The notes under the pieces are model-generated. The model made no database searches, was not told where the DNA came from, and saw nothing but the letters and a program-made list of their open reading frames with translations. From assembly GCF_037911585.1 (NCBI RefSeq), contig NZ_JBAJNS010000001.1, positions 1,735,001-1,799,000 on the forward strand: 64,000 nucleotides of DNA, written 5' to 3'. Source of the stretch: Streptomyces sp. GSL17-111. GTDB lineage: Bacteria; Actinomycetota; Actinomycetes; Streptomycetales; Streptomycetaceae. This document shows, one piece after another, positions 36,494 through 46,203 of the stretch (positions are counted from its first letter, which is position 1; the number at the start of each line of letters is the position of its first letter). Position numbers and translations under genes: made by a program.

Positions 36494-37312
36494 CTACACG
36501 GCGGTCGGGGGGCCGCCGACCGCCTCCTCCCGGAGGTCCTCCAGGGTGACGGCGTCCTCGGGCGCCTCGACGGACACCCGCCGGTCGAACTCGGAGAAGG
36601 TGAGGGACGACTCGCCCTCGGGTCCGTCGCTCTCCACCCGGAGGATGCGGGGGTTCTCGTCGTCGTTGGCGACGAGGATCGTCAGGGTCTCGCCGTCCTC
36701 GTCCTCGCCGGTGATCGGCAGGACCTCGCGGCCTTCGAAGGAACGGGGCTCACCCACGGAGTAGTCCGACCCGGTGGTGCCGCTCCGCCCCGCGTCGCCG
36801 TCGGTCAGGTCGTCGAGCAGGGATTCGAGGTCGCAGAACTCCTCGAAGGCGTTGTCGCTCGATCCCATGTCGATCCAGCGGTCGGCCATGAGCTCGATCG
36901 CCTGGTCGGGCAGTTCCTCGTCGGGGCCCGTGCGCAGGAAGCTCGCGTCGGCCTTCATGAAGCCGTTCCCGTCGCTCAGGCCGACGAAGTCGAAGCCGCC
37001 GGAGTCCTGCCGCATGCTTCCGTAGCAGCCCGCGCCCCGGCTCAGTGTGAGGTCCATCTCGGTCGTCACCCCGTCGACGGGGAGGACGCCGCGTATCCGG
37101 AAGGAGCTGAGCGCCAGCGTCGTGTCGCGGGTCGCCTCCTCCAGCTCGTCCACGGTCATGTGCTCCAGCCTCGTGCTGGTCGCCCGCTCGTAGAAGGACC
37201 GGTCGTCGCCCGCCGCGCCGTCGACGTCCGGCCCCCCGTCGTCCCGGCCGCAACCGCTGAGGCCCAGCACGACGGCGGCGGCCACCGCCGCGCTCCGCTT
37301 CCCCGTCTTCAC
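36494..37312 (-). CDS. LppX/LprG-like lipoprotein, inserted between adnA and adnB
   Basis: A 272-residue exported lipoprotein. The N-terminus is a lipoprotein signal ending in the lipobox LSGC with the lipidated Cys at residue 21. Ordered beta-rich sequence follows, like mycobacterial LppX/LprG proteins that carry lipids (similarity by overall pattern, not proven). The GTG at 37312 has GGGGAGGGG upstream. It lies between two subunits of one DNA-repair complex, which is an odd position for a surface lipoprotein. Confidence 0.7.
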   Translation of the reverse strand: MKTGKRSAAVAAAVVLGLSGCGRDDGGPDVDGAAGDDRSFYERATSTRLEHMTVDELEEATRDTTLALSSFRIRGVLPVDGVTTEMDLTLSRGAGCYGSMRQDSGGFDFVGLSDGNGFMKADASFLRTGPDEELPDQAIELMADRWIDMGSSDNAFEEFCDLESLLDDLTDGDAGRSGTTGSDYSVGEPRSFEGREVLPITGEDEDGETLTILVANDDENPRILRVESDGPEGESSLTFSEFDRRVSVEAPEDAVTLEDLREEAVGGPPTAV

Positions 37313-37450
37313 CTTCGTTCGTCCCCTCCCCTGGTCACCGCGCCGCGACCGGCACGGTGCGCCATCCCATCACGCCGACGGCGCGGGGGCTTCGGCGGGG
37401 CGCGGCCGCTTCCCGTGCCCGGCCCTGCGGAGACCGGCCGTCCGTCCGGG

Positions 37451-40400
37451 TCACTCGACGACGTGGCGGCCTTCGGGGAGGGCCGGGCACGAGGAGCGGA
37501 ACGCGCAGTGCGAGCAGTGCCGTCCGGGGTCGGGCGAGAACCGTTCGTCCAGGACGCGTCCGGCGGCGGTGGCCAGGAGGTCCCCGATCCACTCCCCCGC
37601 CGGGTCGGCGGACAGGGGCTCCTGTCGCTGGACGGCGGGGAGCGCGTCGCCGCCCTCCTTCTTCGGCGCACCGACGCGCAGGTGGACGAGTTCGGCGCCC
37701 CCCGCCTCCAGGGCCGGGTCGCCCTCGCGGAGCGCGAGCTGGTAGACGGCGAGTTGGGGGTGGCGTTCGACGTCGGCGGCGGAGGGCTTGTTCCGGCCGG
37801 TCTTGAAGTCGACCACGTAGACCCGGCCCTCGGCGTCCTCCTCCACCCGGTCGATGCTGCCGCGCACCCTGATCCGCACCCCGCCGTCGGAGCCGTCGGA
37901 GTGCTCGGCGTCGTGGGGCCCGGGGGGCCCGTCGGAGTCCTCGGCACCGACGGGCAGCGTGACGTCGAAGGTGTGCTCGGTGGCGAGCGTGCGACGGCCG
38001 GAGCGGTCCAGGACGTGCCAGCGCAGGAAGCGCTCCAACGCGGCGCGCGCGTTGTCCTTCTCCTGCCGCGACTTCCAGGGCGCTTCGAAGGCGAGGGCGT
38101 CCCAGACCGAGTCGAGCCGTTCGAGGAGCACCCGCAGGTCGGCCGGGGTCGTTCCGGAGGCGACCTCGTCGGCCAGGACGTGCAGGACGTTGCCGAAGCC
38201 CTGCGCCGTGCTGGGCGGGGCGTCGGCCTTCACCTCCCGGCCCAGGAACCACTGGAGGGAGCACGCCGTGGCCAGCTGGCCGACGGAGCTGCCGGACAAC
38301 GCCACGGGCAGGCGCGGGTCGCGCAGGGGGACGGCGGACCGGGTGGGTTCGGCCAGTCCCCACCAGCGCTGGGGGTGGGCGGCGGGCACCAGGGAGTGGC
38401 CGTCGTCGTCGCGCAGGGAGGCGAGGCGGGCGAGCCGACGGGCGGCGGCCTGCCGCAGGGCCGGGCTGACGGCGGGGTCGACGGTGGTGGCGCGCAGTTC
38501 CGCGACGAGCCCGGCGACGGAGAGCGGGCGCGGTGGCCGCCCGGCGACGTCCCGGGGGGTGACACCGAGCTCGGCGAGGAACCGGGACGGCTGGTCGCCC
38601 TCCTCGGTGGCGCTCTTCACGGCGGTGACCACCAGACGGTCCCGGGCCCGGGTGGCGGCCACGTAGAACAGCCGCCGCTCCTCGGCCAGCAGGGCGCCGG
38701 GCGGCAGCGGCTCGGCGAGGCCGTCCCGGCCGATGCGGTCGGCCTCCAGGAGGGAGCCGCGGCGGCGCAGATCGGGCCAGAGCCCTTCCTGCACGGTGGC
38801 GACGACGACGAGCCGCCATTCCAGACCCTTGCTGCGGTGGGCCGTCATGAGGCGGACGGCGTCGGGGCGCGCGGCCCGGCCGGCGAGGGTGTCGGCGGCT
38901 ATGTCCTGGGCGTCCAGCTCGGCCAGGAAGTTCAGGGCGCCCCGGCCCCCGGTGCGTTCCTCGGCGCGGGCGGCGGCGGCGAAGAGGGCGCAGACGGCGT
39001 CCAGGTCGCGGTCGGCGTTGCGTCCGGCGGCACCGCCGCGCCGGGCCGCGCGTTCGAGCCGGTCGGGCCAGGTGGTGCCGTTCCACAGCTCCCACAGCGC
39101 CTCCTCGGCGGTGCCGCCGCCGGCCAGCAGCTCGCGGGCCTTGCGCAGGAGGAGGCCGAGGCTCTGGGCGCCGCGCGCGTAGGCGGGGTCGTGGGCGACC
39201 AGGCGCTGCGGCTCGGCGAGTGCCTGGGCGAGGAGCTCGTCGGACGGCCGGGGCACGGCGCGCCCGGCGGCGCGTTCCTCCTCGCGCAGCGCGCGGCCGA
39301 GGCGGCGGAGGTCGGCGGCGTCCATGCCGCCGAGGGGGGAGGCGAGCAGGGTGAGCGCGGTCTCGGTGTCCAGCCAGGCCCCGGCGCGCTCCCCGGCTCG
39401 CTCCGGCGCGTCGGGGGCATGGGGAACATCGGGAGGGGTGCCGGGCGCGCTGTCCGCCGCGCCGGCGACCGCGCGCAGGGCGGTCAGCAGGGGCGTCACC
39501 GCCGGTTCGCGGCGCAGCGGCAGGTCGTCGCCGGAGACGTCGACGGGTACCCCGGCGGAGGTGAGCGCGCGGCGCAGGACGGGCAGGGCGGCCCCGGCGC
39601 GGACGAGCACCGCCATCTCCCCCCAGGGGACGCCGTCCTCCAGGTGGGCGCGGCGCAGCAGGTCGGCGATGTTGTCGGTCTCGGCCCCCGGGGTGGGGTA
39701 GGTGTACGCCTCGACCCGGCCGCCGGAGCGCTGCGGCCGGGGTTCGCGGTGCGCGCGGACGGCGTCGGCGGGGAGGCGGGGCAGCGGCATCCGGCGGGTG
39801 AGCTGCCGGGTGGCGGCCAGCAGATCGCCTCCCGAGCGCCGGTTGGTGCGCAGCACGGTCGTCCGGGCGCCGGGGAAGACGTCGGCGAAGTCGAGGATGC
39901 CGTTCACGTCGGCGCCCCGGAAGGCGTAGATGGACTGGTCGGGGTCGCCGAACGCCACCAGGGGGCGGGACGCGCCGGGCGGTCCGGCCAGTGCCCGCAG
40001 GAGCCGCACCTGGGCCGCGTCGGTGTCCTGGTACTCGTCGACGTACACCGCGTCGTAGGCGCCGGACAGGAACTCGGCGGCGCCGTCCGGCCCGGTCCGT
40101 TCGGCCAGGAGCACGGCGCGGTGGACGAGCTCGGCGTAGTCCAGCACGCCCTGGAGGTCCATGACGTCGAGGTACTCGGCGAGGAAGGCGGCGGCGGCCG
40201 ACCAGTCGGGTCGGCCGGTGCGGGCGGCGAAGGCGGCCAGCTCGCCGGGGCCGAGGCCCAGTTCGCGGCTGCGGGCGAGGACCGCGCGCACCTCGTCGGC
40301 GAAACCCCGGGTGGTGAGGCAGGCGCGCAGCTCCTGCGGCCAGTCGATCCGCGGAACCCCGCCTTCCACGTGTCCCGCCAACAGGTCGCGGATGTGGAGA

Positions 40401-40795
40401 TCCTGTTCCGGTCCGGAGAGCAGCCGGACCGGCTCGGCGAAGTGTTCGGCATCCTGGTGGGCGCGCACCAGGGCGTAGCAGTAGGAGTGGAACGTCGTGG
40501 CCTGCGGGGCCGTGCCGCCCATCCGGGCGGCCATGCGGTCCCGCAGCTCGACGGCCGCCTTGCGGCTGAAGGTCAGCACCAGGACGCGCTCGGGGCGCAC
40601 GCCCCGGCGCACCCGTTCGGCGACGGCTTCGACCAGGGTCGTCGTCTTGCCGGTGCCGGGGCCCGCCAGGACGAGCAGGGGGCCCCGGTCGTGGTCAACC
40701 ACAGCCCGCTGCCCTGCGTCCAAGGCAGGGAGACTCGCCCGATCCGGCGGCGTGCGTACCAGCCGGTAGGTATCGGACATCTGGGGGGAACTCAC
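37451..40795 (-). CDS. adnA: AdnA, motor-nuclease subunit of AdnAB with Fe-S site
   Basis: A UvrD-like helicase-nuclease of 1114 residues, the partner of AdnB. Walker A AGPGTGKTT is at 44-52, with DEYQDTDAAQ and GDPDQSIYAFRG further on. The C-terminal nuclease has RGSIDRVEEDAEGRVYVVDF and the QLAVYQLAL segment. One Cys in ATACSLQW and the CSHCAFRSSC triplet near the end form a four-cysteine iron-sulfur staple, as in AddB-type nucleases and AdnA. The start at GTG 40795 lacks a good ribosome site; ATG at 40780 is an alternative. It is transcribed first, with a lipoprotein gene before adnB. Confidence 0.88.
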   Translation of the reverse strand: MSSPQMSDTYRLVRTPPDRASLPALDAGQRAVVDHDRGPLLVLAGPGTGKTTTLVEAVAERVRRGVRPERVLVLTFSRKAAVELRDRMAARMGGTAPQATTFHSYCYALVRAHQDAEHFAEPVRLLSGPEQDLHIRDLLAGHVEGGVPRIDWPQELRACLTTRGFADEVRAVLARSRELGLGPGELAAFAARTGRPDWSAAAAFLAEYLDVMDLQGVLDYAELVHRAVLLAERTGPDGAAEFLSGAYDAVYVDEYQDTDAAQVRLLRALAGPPGASRPLVAFGDPDQSIYAFRGADVNGILDFADVFPGARTTVLRTNRRSGGDLLAATRQLTRRMPLPRLPADAVRAHREPRPQRSGGRVEAYTYPTPGAETDNIADLLRRAHLEDGVPWGEMAVLVRAGAALPVLRRALTSAGVPVDVSGDDLPLRREPAVTPLLTALRAVAGAADSAPGTPPDVPHAPDAPERAGERAGAWLDTETALTLLASPLGGMDAADLRRLGRALREEERAAGRAVPRPSDELLAQALAEPQRLVAHDPAYARGAQSLGLLLRKARELLAGGGTAEEALWELWNGTTWPDRLERAARRGGAAGRNADRDLDAVCALFAAAARAEERTGGRGALNFLAELDAQDIAADTLAGRAARPDAVRLMTAHRSKGLEWRLVVVATVQEGLWPDLRRRGSLLEADRIGRDGLAEPLPPGALLAEERRLFYVAATRARDRLVVTAVKSATEEGDQPSRFLAELGVTPRDVAGRPPRPLSVAGLVAELRATTVDPAVSPALRQAAARRLARLASLRDDDGHSLVPAAHPQRWWGLAEPTRSAVPLRDPRLPVALSGSSVGQLATACSLQWFLGREVKADAPPSTAQGFGNVLHVLADEVASGTTPADLRVLLERLDSVWDALAFEAPWKSRQEKDNARAALERFLRWHVLDRSGRRTLATEHTFDVTLPVGAEDSDGPPGPHDAEHSDGSDGGVRIRVRGSIDRVEEDAEGRVYVVDFKTGRNKPSAADVERHPQLAVYQLALREGDPALEAGGAELVHLRVGAPKKEGGDALPAVQRQEPLSADPAGEWIGDLLATAAGRVLDERFSPDPGRHCSHCAFRSSCPALPEGRHVVE

Positions 40796-41016
40796 GTGGA
40801 TCGCCGGCCTCGGGGTCTGTGCTGGATGGTGCAGACGGTACGCGAACGGACTGCCGGGCCGCAGAGCGTCTCCGCACTACCCCGAACGGCACGCCCGCCC
40901 CGGGGGACGCCGCACGATGACGGAAGCTGGACAGTGTGAACGGCCAGGAGCACCGCAGCCACCGGGAGACCCGGTACGGCGCCCGGAACGTCCCGGTGCC
41001 GGGGCGCGTGCCGCCG

Positions 41017-41403
41017 TCAGGAGCCGTCCGGGCCACTCGGCCCGGCCCACCGGGCCCGGCGCAGGTCGAGCCGGGGCCGGCCGCCCGCGCCCGCCGGGCG
41101 CAGCGGGGTGCCCTCGGCGCGGTAGTGGCGCAGCGCCCGCTCCTCGCTGCCGCGCAGCAGGGCGCCGTCGGCCCGCACGACGCGCCACCACGGGACGGCG
41201 CCGCCGTACAGGGCCATCACCCGGCCCACCTGACGCGGCCCGCCGGAACCGGGTATCGCGCCGGGCCGCCCGCCGTCGGCCGCGCGCTCCCCGGCGTCCT
41301 CGCGCAGCCACCGCGCCACGTCCCCGTACGTCAGAACGCGCCCGGGCGGGATCAGCTCGGCGACCTCCAGCACCCGTTCCGCGTAGTCAGGCAGCTCTCC
41401 CAT
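41017..41403 (-). CDS. Alkyltransferase-like (ATL) DNA-binding protein
   Basis: A 128-residue protein of the O6-alkylguanine-DNA alkyltransferase fold. The active-site motif PCHR is changed to PWWR (71-74): Trp replaces the alkyl-accepting Cys, as in ATL proteins, and Trp replaces the neighbouring His. It therefore cannot transfer alkyl groups but should bind alkylated DNA and flag it for nucleotide excision repair (known role of ATL proteins). VLEVAELIPPGRVLTYGDVA forms the start. ATG at 41403 is the conserved start; 41412 is possible. It lies upstream of adnA on the same strand, as in mycobacteria. Confidence 0.88.
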   Translation of the reverse strand: MGELPDYAERVLEVAELIPPGRVLTYGDVARWLREDAGERAADGGRPGAIPGSGGPRQVGRVMALYGGAVPWWRVVRADGALLRGSEERALRHYRAEGTPLRPAGAGGRPRLDLRRARWAGPSGPDGS

Positions 41404-41537
41404 GCGGGCCATCGTGCCGTACGCCTCGGACACGCCGGGCGGGCGGAAGGTCGGAAAGATCACAGCTCCGCCCGTCATCGCCCCCTGCTGCACGCGCCTG
41501 TCTGCGGCCCGTGCCACCATCGTCCGGGCGGTGACGC

Positions 41538-44384
41538 GTGATACGGGATCGAGAAGAGCAGTCCGGACGTCAGCCGGGCGGGAACCCTCCCCAGGAGGAG
41601 GGCCGCCGGGCCGATGCGGTGCGTCCCGAAGCCGCCGCGGCGCCCGGGCCCGATGACGGCGTCCGGCCCCCCCACCACGGCACGGACCACCGGGACGGGA
41701 CCGCGCGGCCGCCCCGCCGGACGCGCGGCGGCCCCGGCGGGGTGCGGGACCTGCTGCGCCGGATCGCGGGCGGCCCCGCCCACCCGGACTCCGACGTGTC
41801 CGAGCAGCTCGACGGCGACGAGCCGCTGCTGTCGGCCCGCGTCCACCGCCCTTCGGACCTGCTGCGGCTGCTGCTCGGCGCCGTCGGTATCGCCGTCGTG
41901 CTCGCCATCGCCTACTTCGCCCACGCCACGACGGCCGGTATCGAGCAGGACATCGACAAGGGCGCGGGCCAGGCGCCGCCGCTGGTCATCAGCATCACGG
42001 GCGTGGTCTCCAGCATCGCCGTCCTGATCGTGCCCGTCGCCTTCGCCATCGAGCGGCTGATCAAACGGGACGGGCTGCGCATCGCCGACGGCGTGCTGGC
42101 GGCCGTGCTCGCCCACGGTGTCTCGCTCGCCGTGGCGCTGTGGATCGCGGAGGCGGCGCCCGCACCGATCCAGGAGGCGTTCACCAAGTCGGCCCCCGGC
42201 GGCGGCCTGACCGACCCGGTGCACAACTACCTCGGGCCGGTGATCGCCTACATGACGGCGGTCGGCATGGCCCGCAGGCCGCGCTGGCGGGTGCTGCTGT
42301 GGGTGGTGCTGCTCGCCGACGCCCTCTCCGTCCTGATCAGCGGCTACACCACCTCCCTGGCCATCGTCCTGACGGTGCTCATCGGCTGGAGCGTGGCCTA
42401 CGGCACCGTGTACGCCGTCGGCTCGCCCAACGTCCGGCCTACGGGGCAGAACCTGCTGGCCGGTCTGCGGCGCGTCGGGTTCGCGCCGGTGAGCGCGGTG
42501 CGCGCCGAGGACGGGCAGGCGGACCACGACCGGGGCCGCCGCTACATCGTCGCCCTGGAGGACGGGCCGCCCCTGGACGTCACGATCGTCGACCGGGAGC
42601 AACAGGCCCACGGCTACTTCTACCGGGCGTGGCGGCGTCTCTTCCTGCGCGGCTTCACCCAGCGGCGCAGCCTCCAGTCCCTGCGGCAGGCCCTGGAGCA
42701 GGAGGCGCTGCTGGCCTACGCGGCCATCGCGGCGGGGGCCAACGCGCCGAAGCTCATCGCCACCTCCGAGCTGGGGCCCGACGCGGTGATACTCGTCTAC
42801 GAGCACATCGGGGGACGTCCGCTCGACGCGGTGCCGGACGCGGAGGTCACCGACGCGCTGATGGAGGCGGCGTGGCTGCAGGTGCGCGCGCTCCAGTCGC
42901 GCCGCATCGCCCACCGCAGGCTCAGCGGGGACGCGCTCCTGGTGGATCACTCCGGCGCCGTGTTCCTCACCGACCTGCGGGTCGGGGAGATCGCCGCCGG
43001 TGACATCAGCCTGCGCATGGACGTCGCCCAGCTCCTGACCACCTTCGGCCTGCGCGTGGGGGCCGAACGCTCGGTGCGGGCCGCCGTGGACGTCCTCGGT
43101 CCGGACGCCGTGGCCGACAGCCTCCCGCTGCTGCAGCCCCTCGCACTCAGCCGGGGCACGCGGCACACCCTGCGCCGGCTCGCGAAGGAGCGCGCCGAGC
43201 GGGAGCGCGAGCGGGTGCTGGAGGCCGCGAAGGCGCACCGAGAGGCGCGGGAGGCCCGGTCGGCGGAGAGCGTCGACCAGCCGCTCACCGCGCAGGCCGG
43301 CGGCGCCGAGCAGGCGGAGCACGTCCGGCTTGAGAAGACCGAGCGGGAAGCCGTCGAGCGGGCGGTGGAGGAGGAGCGGGAGGAGGACCTCCTCGCGCAG
43401 ATCCGCGAGGAGGTGCTGCGGATACGGCCACAGGCCCCCGTGGCACCCGTGCAGCTGCAACGGATCCGGCCCCGCACCCTGGTGAGCTTCATCGCCGGTG
43501 CGCTCGGCGCCTACTTCCTGCTGCCGCAGCTCGCCCACGACAGCGTCGGCGACATGATCACCGAGGCACACTGGGGCTGGGTGCTGTTCGCCGTGGCCGC
43601 CGCCGCCACGAGCTACGTCGGCGCGGCGCTGAGCCTGCTCGGCTTCGTGCCCGAGAAGGTGCCGTTCCTGCGGACGGTGTGGGCCCAGGTCGCCGGCTCC
43701 TTCGTCAAGCTCGTCGCCCCGGCGGCGATCGGCGGTGTCGCGCTCAACACGCGCTTCCTGCAGCGGGCCGGGGTGCGCCCGGGGTACGCGGTCGCCAGCG
43801 TGGGCGCGTCCCAGCTCTTCGCCCTCGGGATCCACGTGCTGCTGCTGCTGAGCTTCGGGTACATCACGGGGAAGGAGCAGGCCCCCTCCATCCCGCCCTC
43901 CCGCACGGTGATCGCGGGGCTGCTGACGGTCGCCGTCCTGGTGCTCATCGTGTCGGCGATCCCGCCGCTGCGGCAGTTCGTCGGCACCCGGGTGCGGGCC
44001 CTGTTCGCGGGCGTCGTGCCGCGCATGCTGGACGTCGCCCAGCGTCCGACGAAGCTGGCCAGCGGGATCGGCGGCATGTTGCTGCTGACCCTGGCCTTCG
44101 TGCTGTGTCTGGACGCCTCGGTGCGCGCCTTCGGTGGCGAGGTCAGCTTCGCGATGGTGGCCGTCGTCTTCCTCGCCGGGAACGCCCTGGGCTCGGCGGC
44201 GCCCACTCCAGGTGGCGTGGGTGCGGTGGAGGGCGCGCTGATCGTCGGGCTCACCGCTCTCGGCGGGCTCCCGGAAGGGACGGCGATCTCGGCCGTGCTG
44301 CTCTACCGGCTGCTGACGTTCTGGCTGCCCGTGCTGCCCGGCTGGCTCGCCTTCACCCGGCTCACCGCCCGCAAGGCGCTCTGA
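41538..44384 (+). CDS. LPG-synthase TM-type flippase fused to a pseudokinase
   Basis: A 948-residue multi-domain membrane protein. Residues 110-320 hold seven or so hydrophobic helices. Residues about 330-560 resemble a kinase of the phosphotransferase type. Its loop HRRLSGDALLVDHSG lacks the catalytic Asp and Asn, although TDLR retains the Asp of DFG, so it is probably a pseudokinase. A long charged coiled coil (about 560-640) follows. The last 300 residues are the lysylphosphatidylglycerol synthetase/flippase transmembrane domain (UPF0104), without the aminoacyl transferase half of MprF. It may move a lipid across the membrane. The GTG start at 41538 is the best of a few. It is divergent from the ATL gene. 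Confidence 0.78.
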   Translation: MIRDREEQSGRQPGGNPPQEEGRRADAVRPEAAAAPGPDDGVRPPHHGTDHRDGTARPPRRTRGGPGGVRDLLRRIAGGPAHPDSDVSEQLDGDEPLLSARVHRPSDLLRLLLGAVGIAVVLAIAYFAHATTAGIEQDIDKGAGQAPPLVISITGVVSSIAVLIVPVAFAIERLIKRDGLRIADGVLAAVLAHGVSLAVALWIAEAAPAPIQEAFTKSAPGGGLTDPVHNYLGPVIAYMTAVGMARRPRWRVLLWVVLLADALSVLISGYTTSLAIVLTVLIGWSVAYGTVYAVGSPNVRPTGQNLLAGLRRVGFAPVSAVRAEDGQADHDRGRRYIVALEDGPPLDVTIVDREQQAHGYFYRAWRRLFLRGFTQRRSLQSLRQALEQEALLAYAAIAAGANAPKLIATSELGPDAVILVYEHIGGRPLDAVPDAEVTDALMEAAWLQVRALQSRRIAHRRLSGDALLVDHSGAVFLTDLRVGEIAAGDISLRMDVAQLLTTFGLRVGAERSVRAAVDVLGPDAVADSLPLLQPLALSRGTRHTLRRLAKERAERERERVLEAAKAHREAREARSAESVDQPLTAQAGGAEQAEHVRLEKTEREAVERAVEEEREEDLLAQIREEVLRIRPQAPVAPVQLQRIRPRTLVSFIAGALGAYFLLPQLAHDSVGDMITEAHWGWVLFAVAAAATSYVGAALSLLGFVPEKVPFLRTVWAQVAGSFVKLVAPAAIGGVALNTRFLQRAGVRPGYAVASVGASQLFALGIHVLLLLSFGYITGKEQAPSIPPSRTVIAGLLTVAVLVLIVSAIPPLRQFVGTRVRALFAGVVPRMLDVAQRPTKLASGIGGMLLLTLAFVLCLDASVRAFGGEVSFAMVAVVFLAGNALGSAAPTPGGVGAVEGALIVGLTALGGLPEGTAISAVLLYRLLTFWLPVLPGWLAFTRLTARKAL

Positions 44385-44502
44385 CCCGCCGCGCCGGGTC
44401 GCCCGCGTGGGCGCGTCGGCCGGTCACCCGGTCGGGTCCGCACAACGGGCGGCGCCCGCGGCGACGCGCTGACGATGGCAGTCCCCGACCCTGGGAGCAG
44501 CC

Positions 44503-46131
44503 ATGCCAGCAGCCGTCCACCGGGGTGGCGCCCTCGCCGCCGCCGCTCTGCTCGTCGGCCTCTCGGCCACGGCCGGGTGCGCGGGGAACACGGGGGCCCG
44601 GGGCGAGCGGACCGAGCCGCAGGCCGTGGGGCAGCCGCCGAGCCCGCCCCCGGCTCCGGAGCTCCCGTCCTCACTGACGGACCAGGAGCTGACCTGGCGC
44701 ACCTGTCCGGCCGCCCCGGAGTACGGCGCGGGCGGCCCCCCGCAGCCGCCGGAGCCGATGCCGGACGGCACGCAGTGGCGGTGCGCGTCGATGAAGGCAC
44801 CGCTCGACTACGACGAGCCGGACGGCACCACGATCGACGTCGCCCTGGTCCGCGCCCGCAGCCAGGCGGAGGGCGACGAGCGGATCGGCTCGCTGATCTT
44901 CAACTTCGGCGGCCCGGGCGGTTCGGGTGTGACGACGCTGCCCGTCTCCGGCGCCGACTTCGCGACCCTGCACGAGCGGTACGACCTGGTGAGCTTCGAC
45001 CCGCGCGGCGTCGCGCGCACGGCCCCCGTCCGCTGCCTGTCGGACCGGGAGCTGGACGCCTACCACCAGGAGGCGACCGTTCCGACGAACCGGGCCGAGG
45101 GCGAGGAGTACCTCGACGAGCAGACCGCGTACGCGCGGGCGTGCGAGCGCAACTCCGGTGGCGTCCTGCCCCACGTGCGCACGATGGACACCGCCCGCGA
45201 CATGGACCTCATGCGCGAGGTCCTCGGGGACGACACGCTGCACTACTTCGGCATCTCCTACGGCACGGAGCTGGGCGGCGTCTACGCGCACCTCTACCCG
45301 GAGAACGTCGGCCGGGCCGTCTTCGACGCCGTGGTGGACCCGACGCTGGACCCGGCGGAGTCCGGCCTCAACCAGACCAAGGGCTTCCAGCTCGCCCTCA
45401 CCAACTTCCTGAAGGCCTGCGACGAGGACGGGGAGTGCCCGATCGGCGACACCCCCGCCCAGGGCGAGCAGGCGATCGTCGACCTGCTGGAGCGGCTGGA
45501 GGAGCGGCCCCTCCGCACCAGCGACCCCGACGGGCGCGAACTGAACGCCTCCCTCGCCTCCGCCGGTATCGCGCTCTCCCTGTACTCGCAGGACTTCTGG
45601 CAGATCCTCACCGAAGGACTCCAGGACGCGATGGACGACGACGACGGCACCCTGCTGCTACGGCTGAGCGACCTGCTCAACGGCCGCCGGGACGACGGCA
45701 CGTACGACAACAGCCAGGCCGCGCTGACGGCGATCAGCTGCGCCGACGCCGAGCCGCGCTACACGCTGGACGACGTGCGGGAGTGGCTGCCGCGCTTCCG
45801 GGAGGCCTCCCCCGTCTTCGGCGAGACGGCCGCCTGGGGCCTGGTGTCCTGCCACGACTGGCCGGTCGAGGGCGTCTGGGAGCACCCCGAGGTCAGCGCG
45901 CCGGGTGCGGCGCCGATCCTCCTGATCGGTACGACGGGGGACCCGGCGACGCCGTACGAGGGGGCCGAGCGCATGGCGGAGCAGCTCGGTGAGGAGGCCG
46001 TCGTGCTGACGTACCGGGGTGAGGGGCACGGCGCGTACAACGGCGGCGACCCGTGCGTGCGCAAGGAGGTCGACGCGTACCTGCTGGAGGGCGACGTCCC
46101 CGAGCCGGACGCGGAGTGCGGCGGGGCCTGA
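44503..46131 (+). CDS. Lipoprotein tripeptidyl-aminopeptidase (S33-type)
   Basis: A 542-residue secreted alpha/beta hydrolase related to mycelium-associated tripeptidyl aminopeptidases of Streptomyces (Slp type). The N-terminus is a lipoprotein signal with lipobox TAGC (Cys26). FNFGGPGGSG forms the oxyanion loop. The triad is Ser252 (GISYG), Asp480 (GDPATP) and His509 (GEGHGAY). It probably releases N-terminal tripeptides from exported peptides. ATG at 44503 has GGGAG upstream. Two hairpins lie after its stop, before the converging moeZ. Confidence 0.9.
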   Translation: MPAAVHRGGALAAAALLVGLSATAGCAGNTGARGERTEPQAVGQPPSPPPAPELPSSLTDQELTWRTCPAAPEYGAGGPPQPPEPMPDGTQWRCASMKAPLDYDEPDGTTIDVALVRARSQAEGDERIGSLIFNFGGPGGSGVTTLPVSGADFATLHERYDLVSFDPRGVARTAPVRCLSDRELDAYHQEATVPTNRAEGEEYLDEQTAYARACERNSGGVLPHVRTMDTARDMDLMREVLGDDTLHYFGISYGTELGGVYAHLYPENVGRAVFDAVVDPTLDPAESGLNQTKGFQLALTNFLKACDEDGECPIGDTPAQGEQAIVDLLERLEERPLRTSDPDGRELNASLASAGIALSLYSQDFWQILTEGLQDAMDDDDGTLLLRLSDLLNGRRDDGTYDNSQAALTAISCADAEPRYTLDDVREWLPRFREASPVFGETAAWGLVSCHDWPVEGVWEHPEVSAPGAAPILLIGTTGDPATPYEGAERMAEQLGEEAVVLTYRGEGHGAYNGGDPCVRKEVDAYLLEGDVPEPDAECGGA

Positions 46132-46151
46132 CAACCTCCGCCCGCGCACGC

Positions 46152-46198
46152 GTCGGAGGGCGCCCCGGTCCGGCGACGGCACCGGGACGCCCTCCGAC
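46152..46198. terminator. Strong hairpin terminator after the peptidase gene
   Basis: An 18-bp stem with one mismatch (46152-46169 with 46181-46198) around an 11-base loop. It lies between the converging peptidase gene and moeZ and can serve both directions. Confidence 0.65.
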
Positions 46199-46203
46199 AT
46201 GCG

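Noticed and set aside
33125..40939. A very long plus-strand frame opposite adnB, the lipoprotein and adnA
   Set aside because: It is the opposite-strand reading of high-GC codons; its product is low-complexity Gly/Arg/Val-rich with no domain, whereas the minus strand encodes intact helicase-nucleases.
41475..43835. A 786-codon minus-strand frame opposite the flippase gene
   Set aside because: The plus strand has recognisable membrane and flippase domains; the opposite product is Gly/Arg/Asp-rich without motifs.
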